Program-made: the position numbers and the translations under genes
Shown: positions 1 to 6,471 of the stretch, piece after piece
Layout: every line of letters starts with the position of its first letter
Position numbering within the stretch: the stretch's first letter is position 1
From: a virus
IMG/VR virus record: IMGVR_UViG_3300023179_007111
Span: 1 to 28,132 of that record
Length of the DNA stretch: 28,132 nucleotides
Reading direction: 5' to 3' (one strand)
The notes under the pieces: generated by a model
Database searches by the model: none
Told to the model about the DNA's origin: nothing
The model's input: only the letters and a program-made list of their open reading frames with translations

Positions 1-798
1 ACGGGCGGAAATGCTGGTGGGTCTGGTAGTTCGGGATCGGGTGGCGGTGGGGGTGGGGCCAGTGCCATAGCGAAAAATGGATCCCCATTAATCGTCGCTG
101 CTGGTGGCGGGGGCGGTGGTGGGGCTGGTAACGATCACAATGCATATGCAACGCAGGGAGGCTCTACTTCAGGAACTGCCGGTGGCGCTGGTGCAAATAA
201 GTCTGGAGACGGCGGTGGTGGCGGTGGTGGTGGTGGCGGATCACCAGGTGGTGCTGGAGGAGGTTTACAGGGCGGCGATTATGGTGGTTACAGTGGAAAC
301 AATGGCACCAGCATTGGCGGCACGGTGACCAGCCGAGGTGGGGCAGCCGGCGGTAGTAATGGGATCGGGCAAATCACGGTCTTTGATGCTGCTACACAGA
401 GCAATGTGACTCGTCAGACCTACCCAGAATGGGGCGCACTGATGAACGCCAATGCTGTGTGGGAAACAAATATAGGTGCAGCATCGTGCAGTAGAACATA
501 TACCATTGATGCTCCGGTCACCGGAACTTATAACCTACAGGTTTTGGTCGACAATACTTGTACAATTTATATCGACGGTGTCGCAGTATTAAGTGCTGCT
601 AATACCTGGACCGCGACATCATTTACTCAGAAAGCAATATCTCTCTCAGCCGGAAGTCACACACTAAGGTGGGATGCCACTAATACTGGGCACCCTGGGG
701 GTATTGCAGTTCGGTTAGTATTAGCATCAGCGAGTGGGGCAGGCAGTGGCGCGAGTGGCAATGTGGTATTGACCTGGGTAGGACCTGTGCCCAGATAA
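1..798 (+). CDS. Glycine-rich tail fibre or adhesin protein, 3' part (5' end outside window)
   Basis: The frame is open from the first base and closes with TAA at 796-798, so 265 C-terminal residues are visible. Residues 1 to about 120 are dominated by Gly runs (up to ten Gly in a row) broken by Ala, Ser, Asn and Tyr, including a PLIVAAGGGG stretch of the kind seen in glycine-rich receptor and fibre domains. Residues about 160-255 have an alternating beta pattern (TGTYNLQVLVDNTCTIYIDG, then SAGSHTLRWDATN) like the PA14/GLEYA or carbohydrate-binding beta-sandwich domains at the tips of phage fibres. Role by inference: receptor-binding distal fibre or adhesin. No transmembrane segment. It lies just upstream of a late-promoter-like octamer, which fits a late structural gene. 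A non-fibre structural decoration protein is possible. Confidence 0.7.
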   Translation, partial: TGGNAGGSGSSGSGGGGGGASAIAKNGSPLIVAAGGGGGGGAGNDHNAYATQGGSTSGTAGGAGANKSGDGGGGGGGGGGSPGGAGGGLQGGDYGGYSGNNGTSIGGTVTSRGGAAGGSNGIGQITVFDAATQSNVTRQTYPEWGALMNANAVWETNIGAASCSRTYTIDAPVTGTYNLQVLVDNTCTIYIDGVAVLSAANTWTATSFTQKAISLSAGSHTLRWDATNTGHPGGIAVRLVLASASGAGSGASGNVVLTWVGPVPR

Positions 799-801
799 AT
801 A
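794..801 (+). promoter_or_regulatory. T4-type late promoter-like octamer (GATAAATA)
   Basis: GATAAATA differs at one position from the T4 late consensus TATAAATA. It overlaps the stop codon of the fibre gene and lies 27 nt before the ATG of the secreted nuclease, so a transcript would start near 807. No -35 element is expected for this promoter class. Confidence 0.45.
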
Positions 802-828
802 AAAAACGAAATCTCAACGGATATATCA

Positions 829-1641
829 ATGAAAAAACTGCTGTTTATTCTATCAATCTTGTTATCAACACCTGTATGGGCCTGGGATCAGACCCCGCCC
901 AGACCTCTGGATGCCTGCCGGACAGATGCGCCCTACGGTTTTCCACAGGGACGTCAGGGTTACGCTGAGTGCCGTCTGGCCTATGCCACGCTGAATGACA
1001 CTCAGGCCAAATTGCCTGTCTGGACTGTATACACACTGACCCCCACCGAGGCCCTGGGATGTCTGCCCAGAACCAATGCATTTGTGGCAGATGCCAGTAT
1101 CCCCCGAGGTCAGCGAGCAGAACCCGACGATTACACCGGCACTGGTTACGATCGAGGCCACGTGGCTCCTGATGGCGATATGAGTTTTGATCCACAGGTG
1201 GAATACGAAAGTTTTCTGATGACCAATATGATGCCACAACTGGGCGGATTAAATCGGGGCATCTGGAAATTGTTGGAAACCACCATTCGTGGCTGGGTGG
1301 TGCAGCGCCAACAGAGTTACGCCATCTATGCTGGGCCCATATACAGTGCTGGCGATCCCACCATTGGTGCCAATCGTGTGACAGTGCCACACGCATTTTA
1401 TAAAATTGTCATCAACACGGCCACCGGCGAAACCCTGGGCTGGGTGTTTCCTCAGGCTGGTAATCTGGGCAATGATCTGACCCGATTCCGCGCACCCATC
1501 AGTAACATACAACAACAGACCGGTCTACGTTTTGGGTTTCCTGGCAATGTCAGAGAAATACCACCCGGCACAGAATGGCCCGTGGATTTTGGTCAGCTGA
1601 CCAATGCCAAACGATCCCGCTGCGGTCGTGCCAGTGAATAA
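829..1641 (+). CDS. Exported DNA/RNA non-specific endonuclease (NUC/NucA family)
   Basis: 270 residues. Residues 1-18 (MKKLLFILSILLSTPVWA) form a classic Sec signal peptide: positive N-terminus, hydrophobic core and a VWA cleavage site. The mature part carries the beta-beta-alpha-metal signature DRGH at 108-111 (YDRGHVAP), with His111 as the expected general base. The metal-ligand region MTNMMPQ...LNRGIWKLLE at 131-150 matches the Asn-containing helix of Serratia nuclease. Known family role: Mg-dependent cleavage of single- and double-stranded DNA and RNA without sequence specificity. Four Cys in the mature part could form disulfides in the periplasm. The ribosome binding site is weak (ACGGA about 13 nt upstream). 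A secreted nuclease is unusual in a T4-like phage; it may degrade DNA released at lysis or entering DNA of competitors. It is not a structural homologue of T4 endonuclease II or IV. Confidence 0.88.
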   Translation: MKKLLFILSILLSTPVWAWDQTPPRPLDACRTDAPYGFPQGRQGYAECRLAYATLNDTQAKLPVWTVYTLTPTEALGCLPRTNAFVADASIPRGQRAEPDDYTGTGYDRGHVAPDGDMSFDPQVEYESFLMTNMMPQLGGLNRGIWKLLETTIRGWVVQRQQSYAIYAGPIYSAGDPTIGANRVTVPHAFYKIVINTATGETLGWVFPQAGNLGNDLTRFRAPISNIQQQTGLRFGFPGNVREIPPGTEWPVDFGQLTNAKRSRCGRASE

Positions 1642-1644
1642 CTG

Positions 1645-1673
1645 TTGACAACTCCGGCGATTTCCAGTATAAT
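1645..1673 (+). promoter_or_regulatory. Perfect-consensus sigma70 promoter (TTGACA-17-TATAAT)
   Basis: TTGACA at 1645-1650 and TATAAT at 1668-1673 are separated by exactly 17 nt, a 12/12 match to the bacterial vegetative promoter. With the last T of the -10 at -7, the predicted start point is 1680, which is the A of the next gene's ATG. The transcript would therefore be leaderless. It implies early transcription of the nucleotidase gene by unmodified host polymerase. Confidence 0.85.
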
Positions 1674-1679
1674 GGCTGT

Positions 1680-2216
1680 ATGAAAATACTAGAAATTGCC
1701 CAGCCCCTGGCCACCGTCCAGAGCAAGATCTATGTGGATATGGATGGAGTTCTGGTGGATCTGTTCAACCACGTGGGAGAAATTCACGACGTTGATCACT
1801 ACAACGATATGACCAAATCTCAGTGGGACGAGTTTTTCCAGTCCACCAATGCCTATGAGTTGTTCAGAGATTTACCAGCATTTGCCACTGCCAACGCACT
1901 GCTAAAAATTGTTCAACAATACGCAGGTGGCTATACCATTCTCAGCAGTCCCCTGAATTTTGATCGGGCCGGCAGTATTCAGGGCAAACAGGAATGGCTA
2001 ACCAATCACATCACAGTGCCGGCAGATGCCTGGGTGTTTGAGCACGACAAATACAAGTATGCCACCAACAATGGCGTTCCCAACATTCTGATCGACGATT
2101 GGGGCGTCAACATTGAAAAATGGCGAGCTGCTGGTGGCATTGGCATCAAGTTTCAGAGTGATGAAGACACACTGAACGTTCTGAAACATCAGCTGGATCT
2201 GGCCTACCAGAAGTAA
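1680..2216 (+). CDS. HAD-superfamily 5'(3')-deoxyribonucleotidase-like phosphatase
   Basis: 178 residues. The HAD core is complete. Motif I is VDMDGVLVD at 19-27, with nucleophile Asp20 and acid/base Asp22. Motif II is ILSSP near 87-91. A Lys follows in GKQEW (motif III region). Motif IV is LIDDWGVNIEKW near 137-148. The length and the DMDGVLVDL motif match the NT5C-type deoxyribonucleotidases common in T4-like phages, which dephosphorylate dNMPs or nucleotide sugars and tune precursor pools. The substrate is not readable from sequence. No Shine-Dalgarno is present; the start codon coincides with the predicted +1 of the consensus promoter. The N-terminus MKILEIAQPLAT loosely resembles those of the next genes but is the weakest member of that set. 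Confidence 0.8.
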   Translation: MKILEIAQPLATVQSKIYVDMDGVLVDLFNHVGEIHDVDHYNDMTKSQWDEFFQSTNAYELFRDLPAFATANALLKIVQQYAGGYTILSSPLNFDRAGSIQGKQEWLTNHITVPADAWVFEHDKYKYATNNGVPNILIDDWGVNIEKWRAAGGIGIKFQSDEDTLNVLKHQLDLAYQK

Positions 2217-2221
2217 CCCCG

Positions 2222-2243
2222 CATAGTGTATAAATACACTATG
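2222..2243 (+). promoter_or_regulatory. Late promoter TATAAATA inside a perfect 9-bp inverted repeat
   Basis: CATAGTGTA (2222-2230) and TACACTATG (2235-2243) are perfect reverse complements separated by TAAA. The T4 late consensus TATAAATA occupies 2229-2236, at the centre. A late transcript would start near 2242, about 43 nt before the next ATG. The RNA of read-through transcription could fold into a hairpin here, so the element may also act as a weak terminator or processing site. Confidence 0.6.
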
Positions 2244-2284
2244 AAATCTGATATCCCCACAATTGTCTCTGGTGTTCTGAAAAA

Positions 2285-2980
2285 ATGAGAACCCAAGACC
2301 TATTCCGACAAAACATCGCCTATCACGACCAGCTGAATCCTGATGTCTGGTCAGGTGATCAGATCAGAACAGAAGTCAGATATCGCCTGCTGCAGATAGC
2401 GCAGGTGTTTATGGAATATCTGGAAGTGCCGGACTTTAAATTGCTGGATGTTGTGCTCAGAGGCAGCCTGGCCAATTACAATTACACCCCATACAGTGAC
2501 TTTGATCTGCACCTGATCACCAATTACGCAGATTTAAATTGTGACATTGCCGAAGCATTCTATCGTGCCAAAAAGACCCTGTGGAACAGTGAGCACGACA
2601 TTCTGATACGTGGCCACGAAGTTGAAGTCTATGTGGAAGATGTTCAGGCGCAGGCCATCAGTGAAGGCACCTACAGTCTGCTGGACGATCAGTGGCTGCG
2701 TCGGCCCACCCATCGACCCCCTCGCATACGCAGTCGAGCAGTGGTGGCCAAGGCGCAGGATCTCATGAGACAAATCGATCAGGAAATTGCCGATGGTAAT
2801 GTGTCAGATCTGGAAAGACTTCAGTTAAAAATTAAAAATATGCGTAAAAGTGGTCTGACTCGGGGCGGGGAATTCAGCACCGAAAATCTGGCATTTAAAA
2901 TACTACGCAATCAGGGCTACATTGACCGACTGTATCAGGCACAAGCCCAAGCTCAGGATCAGAATCTGAGTCTGCCATGA
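2285..2980 (+). CDS. Nucleotidyltransferase-fold protein (GSx10DxD)
   Basis: 231 residues. The pol-beta-type nucleotidyltransferase signature is RGSLANYNYTPYSDFDLHLI at 59-78: the G60-S61 turn, then D72 and D74 as metal ligands. A candidate third carboxylate is in VEVYVED near 113-119. The remainder is helical and basic (KIKNMRKSGLTRGGEF), possibly binding nucleic acid. Members of this superfamily transfer NMP to proteins, tRNA, antibiotics or nucleotides; which applies here cannot be told. The N-terminus MRTQDLFRQNIAYHD is similar to neighbouring MRxxE/DF leaders. It follows a late promoter, so late expression and possible packaging in the head are inferred. A second, unrelated member of the same fold lies at 8784. 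Confidence 0.72.
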   Translation: MRTQDLFRQNIAYHDQLNPDVWSGDQIRTEVRYRLLQIAQVFMEYLEVPDFKLLDVVLRGSLANYNYTPYSDFDLHLITNYADLNCDIAEAFYRAKKTLWNSEHDILIRGHEVEVYVEDVQAQAISEGTYSLLDDQWLRRPTHRPPRIRSRAVVAKAQDLMRQIDQEIADGNVSDLERLQLKIKNMRKSGLTRGGEFSTENLAFKILRNQGYIDRLYQAQAQAQDQNLSLP

Positions 2981-3049
2981 GTATTGACAGGAACCACCCA
3001 TCTCAAATGACAACTCCGGAACTTATCACTGAAAGAGAGAACAATTGAC

Positions 3050-4666
3050 ATGCGCATCTGGGAATTTTTAATCGAGCAGACACTCACAGAAGGCGCCACA
3101 GACATATTGTATCACTACGCACCTGTGGGAGCTGCCCTGGAGATTCTGAAGTCTGGTGAGTTTGGATTCAGTCTGCTCAAAGGTGCTGATCGCAAAAACA
3201 TGCCAGAAGGTTATGATTTTTTCTTCAGCACCACACGCAGTCGCGTGGGTGATTATCACAGAACCACCGGCAACATTGCGGTGATGTTTGTGCTGGATGG
3301 TCGGGCCATAGCGCAGCGTTATCGAGTGGTACCAGTGGACTACTGGGAACAGACCTGGTTGGACACACACGGTCACCGCACCCGAGAAAGCGAAGACCGC
3401 ATACTCAGTCGCGAGCCCACCATGAGCATTGGCTATGCCAGAGAAATACACATCTTGGTACAAGATTACCGTAACGAAAATCACACCCCAGCACGTATCA
3501 GAACCTTGATCGATCTGGCCAATCAACGAGGAATTCCACACTGGACTTATCTCAACCCCACTGCCTGGAGACTACAAGATCGTCGCCGTGCTCTGACGCC
3601 CAAACACGAGCAGGCGTATTTCCAGGGTCAACTACCACCAGAAAAGGACTACACTGGCACACAGTGGGAGCCCACTGACTATATCAGACCCTGGATAGAA
3701 CTACTGGACTTTGATACTGATCAGCGCAGTCAACTGGGTAACCGAGCACAGTATCTGTTGCGTCAATTGAACTATGGAACCCATCGAGGCGATGATCATG
3801 GTCTGTCATCAGATCTGAGTAATTCCGGCAAACCCGGCAGCACAGGGCGTGAAAGTGTGGTCAGACTGGTGAAGTTTATGCGTGCCCGGGGCATGAGTAT
3901 TCCAGACTTTGTGGAATATCTGCGCCAGAAATGGGAAAGATCAGATACCAATTTAAATGAGTTTCGTGCACAGTCCTCTATAGAGACTCCAAAAGAATGG
4001 CAGAATATTACTCTTTATCACGGTACCTCTCAAAAAGAAAATATGTTGGAAATAGTACGTAATGGTTTAAAATATCAGCCAGAAAAAGTGCAAACAAAAT
4101 ATCAGGACTCGCCAAATTTTGCTCCCCAAATGGGAGGTAGTTATCTAAGTCGAGATTTTGGTAATGCCGTAAGATATAGTATTATGACCGATGTGGACGA
4201 TGAAGATTGGGAAGAATATCGAAAACTAACACCATATGGATATGTATTAGAATTTAGTGGTCAAGATCTGGCGCATGTGACTCCTGACGAAGATGAATTA
4301 GGGCATATTGCCAAACGGGTGCTGTTATCAAACAAGCCAGGGCAGTTACAGAATATCATACAAAAGTTGCCTGCTGATTTACAACAGGGACTAATAGATG
4401 GAGATTTTGAATCCATTTCAATTACAGGCAAATGGTTAGTGAACAATTTATCTCCCAACGTCTTAAAGTATTTGTTGACTAGTATGGTCAGCGGCTATAA
4501 AAACATTGTGAATTTTAGCACCATAAGGCCTCGTGCAGTCTGGGTAATACCCAAACCCGCGCAGAGGCACTTGCCGGATGCGCGGGGCACATTCACCACC
4601 TTTGCAGGCTACGCTGATTATGCCAAAAAATACGGACGTAGAACTGAACTTAAGAACATACCCTAG
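3050..4666 (+). CDS. Two-module ADP-ribosyltransferase-like protein, possible Alt-type head protein
   Basis: 538 residues. Residues 1-15 (MRIWEFLIEQTLTEG) resemble the T4 capsid-targeting leader MKTYQEFIAEA and contain LTE/G at 12-15, a match to the T4 prohead protease rule (L/I)xE/(A/G). Module 1 (about 18-140) has ILYHYAP, FFFSTTRSR (57-65) and ESEDRI (113-118), an arrangement like the ART fold (nicotinamide-binding His/Arg, STT strand, catalytic E). Module 2 (about 318-430) has TLYHGTS, GGSYLSRDFGNAVRYS and YGYVLEFSG, also ART-like. The linker is basic. T4 Alt is an injected ART that modifies host RNA polymerase, so this is a candidate functional analogue. The stretch from about 3950 to 4520, covering module 2, is visibly more A+T-rich than the rest of the gene. 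Fold assignment is from motifs only; module 1 is the less certain of the two. Confidence 0.6.
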   Translation: MRIWEFLIEQTLTEGATDILYHYAPVGAALEILKSGEFGFSLLKGADRKNMPEGYDFFFSTTRSRVGDYHRTTGNIAVMFVLDGRAIAQRYRVVPVDYWEQTWLDTHGHRTRESEDRILSREPTMSIGYAREIHILVQDYRNENHTPARIRTLIDLANQRGIPHWTYLNPTAWRLQDRRRALTPKHEQAYFQGQLPPEKDYTGTQWEPTDYIRPWIELLDFDTDQRSQLGNRAQYLLRQLNYGTHRGDDHGLSSDLSNSGKPGSTGRESVVRLVKFMRARGMSIPDFVEYLRQKWERSDTNLNEFRAQSSIETPKEWQNITLYHGTSQKENMLEIVRNGLKYQPEKVQTKYQDSPNFAPQMGGSYLSRDFGNAVRYSIMTDVDDEDWEEYRKLTPYGYVLEFSGQDLAHVTPDEDELGHIAKRVLLSNKPGQLQNIIQKLPADLQQGLIDGDFESISITGKWLVNNLSPNVLKYLLTSMVSGYKNIVNFSTIRPRAVWVIPKPAQRHLPDARGTFTTFAGYADYAKKYGRRTELKNIP

Positions 4667-4700
4667 GACCGTTGGGGTTATGTACGCGGCTGCTGCGTTA

Positions 4701-4725
4701 GGATACTGATTCGCTACCAGTATCC
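4701..4725 (+). terminator. Stem-loop downstream of ART-like gene (possible terminator or RNA end)
   Basis: GGATACTG (4701-4708) pairs perfectly with CAGTATCC (4718-4725) around a 9-nt loop. The stem lies 34 nt after the stop codon at 4664-4666. It is not followed directly by a U tract, but a run of six T is at 4741-4746. Either a transcription terminator or an mRNA 3'-end stabiliser is possible. Confidence 0.4.
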
Positions 4726-4749
4726 TTAAAAACAGCACTCTTTTTTAAG
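4725..4749 (+). other. Second, A/T-rich stem-loop abutting the first
   Basis: CTTAAAAA (4725-4732) pairs with TTTTTAAG (4742-4749) across a 9-nt loop. Loop and stem lengths equal those of the adjacent hairpin. The T-rich arm could serve as the U tract of the first hairpin, in which case only one of the two would form. Confidence 0.3.
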
Positions 4750-4770
4750 CCTTTGTTCAAAGTAAGTCAG

Positions 4771-4778
4771 ACTAAATA
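4771..4778 (+). promoter_or_regulatory. Late promoter-like motif (ACTAAATA)
   Basis: ACTAAATA matches TATAAATA at six of eight positions and keeps the TAAATA core. It lies 22 nt before the preferred ATG at 4801, in an inverted-repeat setting (AATATA C TATATT at 4775-4787, flanked by TCAGA and TCTGA). The same CTAAATA core recurs upstream of the clamp and transglycosylase genes. Confidence 0.35.
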
Positions 4779-4800
4779 TACTATATTCTGAGTGAACATC

Positions 4801-6468
4801 ATGCGAGCACGACAATTTATCCCAAAAACCCCCATTTTAGAACAGCAACTGGATGAGATCAACATGAGTCCTGGAGCACTCAAACAGTTTGCTCAGACTC
4901 ATCCCCTGGCTCAGCAGATCACAGCCGGATTTGAATTGGAACTGTGTTTTACTGACATCGGTCGACCCCAGAGCTATGGCGGCATAGAAGATGAGAGAAT
5001 CAACAGATACTGGGATCTGGAAACCATTCAGGATTTGTTCAGTGAATATACCAGTCGTCGTGACCGTGGTTATAGTCGTATGGAAGAAGATTACCAGGAG
5101 GCCTATTTTGAAAAGGTTTACGACAATATTGATCCCGACGAGGTAGAAAGGCTGGCCAGAGCGAAAGCCCGAGACGACATTGATTCTGACACAGTGGAAG
5201 AACGTGTGCAGGCAGTGTTGGCTGACGACCCCGACGCTGATGAGGATGAGGTCAGAGAAAAGGTCATAGAAGAAATAGTAGATGCCAACTGGTCAGATCA
5301 TGAAGACGAAGCCCGTGAAGAAGCGGAAGAAGACGTCCGCAATGAGTTGGACTACGACTTTGGTGAGTGGCTCTGGGCCAATCACAATTATCTGAGCGAT
5401 GTGGCGGCCGAGTATGATCTGGGAGTGCCGTTTGAAGATGATGATTCATATGATGATACGCCCTATGATACTGATCAGATGGAGGACGCAGCACGTCGAC
5501 TCAGACATTATACCGACATGCGGGTCAGAGTCAGCTCCAGTTACCACAGCGTGCAGCGCCTGCCGGATCTGATAATCATTGAACCCGATGGCAGTATTGA
5601 ACCCGACGACAGTGATGAGGCCGCTGCTGAAATCATTACTCCACCACTGCCACTGGCAGAAACCCTGGAGTTGTTTGCCAAAGTTCGAGACTGGGCTGAA
5701 GAATACGGTGGCTACACCAACAGCAGCACCGGACTACACTTCAACATCAGCAGTCCCGACATGAGTCAGTTTGACTATGTCAAAATGGTGTTGCTGCTGG
5801 GAGACCAGCATCTGTTGGGTTTGTTTGATCGTGAATACAACAGCTATTGTAAAAGTGCCATCGGCAAAATCATATCAGAGATGCGACGCCAACACTACCA
5901 GGGAGAGGGCCAAATGGATCGAGTGCTGGCTGAACGTGTGATGGAAGTGTTGAAATCTCACACCTATCGTCTGGCACAGGAGTTCATCCAAGATGCCATC
6001 AAGAGCTGGGGCAATACATTCACCACAGACAAATACACCAGTCTGAACTGGAAGGGCGATTACATGGAGGTCCGTGCTCTGGGTGGTCCCAAGATCATGA
6101 CCGATCCCCAGCTGACTCTGAATGCCATTTACCGTGTGATCAGAGTCTGGGCCAGTGCCGTGGATCCCCAGCTGGACCGTGAAGAGTATCTGAAAAAACT
6201 CTATGTCATGACTCAGCGTGGTGTGGAAAACACTCAAGTGGGCAACAAGATATCAGTGAGTCAGATAATTTCCCGTTACATGACTGGAGATCGCAGTAAT
6301 CTGGACCTGCTGGTGGCCGAACTTCGCAAGCAGATCGCACAGAGCGCACAACAACGTGATCTGGCCAAAGTGCGTGGTCAACACAAACCTCTGCTGCCCG
6401 AACCCAACCCACAGATGAATCTGGATCTTCGTGATCGTCCTGACGCTGCCCCCAATCAGGAGATCTGA
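4801..6468 (+). CDS. Amidoligase-like protein (COOH-NH2 ligase, glutamine synthetase fold)
   Basis: 555 residues from the ATG at 4801; this start gives MRARQFIPKTPILEQ, matching MRARDL and MRAREF downstream, and is preferred to an in-frame GTG at 4792. The amidoligase pattern is present: GFELELCF at 43-50 (Glu metal ligands), DGSIEPDD near 263-270 followed by AEIITPPLPL, STGLHFNIS near 309-317, and LNWKGDYMEVRALGG near 419-433. Between the first two lies a strongly acidic helical insert (about 95-190, many Glu/Asp). Family knowledge: ATP-dependent amidoligases join carboxyl and amino groups in peptide tags, cell-wall peptides or glutathione-like compounds. The target here is unknown. It shares the short N-terminal leader with its neighbours and is 3 nt from the next gene, suggesting co-expression. 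The MEVRALGG motif makes a nuclease or kinase unlikely. Confidence 0.68.
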   Translation: MRARQFIPKTPILEQQLDEINMSPGALKQFAQTHPLAQQITAGFELELCFTDIGRPQSYGGIEDERINRYWDLETIQDLFSEYTSRRDRGYSRMEEDYQEAYFEKVYDNIDPDEVERLARAKARDDIDSDTVEERVQAVLADDPDADEDEVREKVIEEIVDANWSDHEDEAREEAEEDVRNELDYDFGEWLWANHNYLSDVAAEYDLGVPFEDDDSYDDTPYDTDQMEDAARRLRHYTDMRVRVSSSYHSVQRLPDLIIIEPDGSIEPDDSDEAAAEIITPPLPLAETLELFAKVRDWAEEYGGYTNSSTGLHFNISSPDMSQFDYVKMVLLLGDQHLLGLFDREYNSYCKSAIGKIISEMRRQHYQGEGQMDRVLAERVMEVLKSHTYRLAQEFIQDAIKSWGNTFTTDKYTSLNWKGDYMEVRALGGPKIMTDPQLTLNAIYRVIRVWASAVDPQLDREEYLKKLYVMTQRGVENTQVGNKISVSQIISRYMTGDRSNLDLLVAELRKQIAQSAQQRDLAKVRGQHKPLLPEPNPQMNLDLRDRPDAAPNQEI

Positions 6469-6471
6469 TCC

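Noticed and set aside
104-328. Small ORF in another frame of the glycine-rich gene
   Set aside because: It is a low-complexity shadow; the open frame from base 1 is the one that continues into the beta-sandwich domain.
2984-3012. Promoter from TTGACA at 2984-2989
   Set aside because: The -10 position reads ATGACA, too far from consensus.
3008-3019. 12-base repeat TGACAACTCCGG shared with 1646-1657 (promoter region)
   Set aside because: The second copy lacks a usable -10 element 16-18 nt downstream. It may be a promoter fossil, but 12 bases alone is weak.
3044-3072. TTGACA-17-TTTAAT sigma70-like promoter across the start of the ART-like gene
   Set aside because: It would start transcription inside the coding region, with no suitable downstream start codon. 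Probably chance, because TTGACA overlaps the ATG context.
4667-4750. tRNA gene in the hairpin region
   Set aside because: Stem has a 9-nt loop, not 7; no acceptor stem or T-arm consensus could be assembled.
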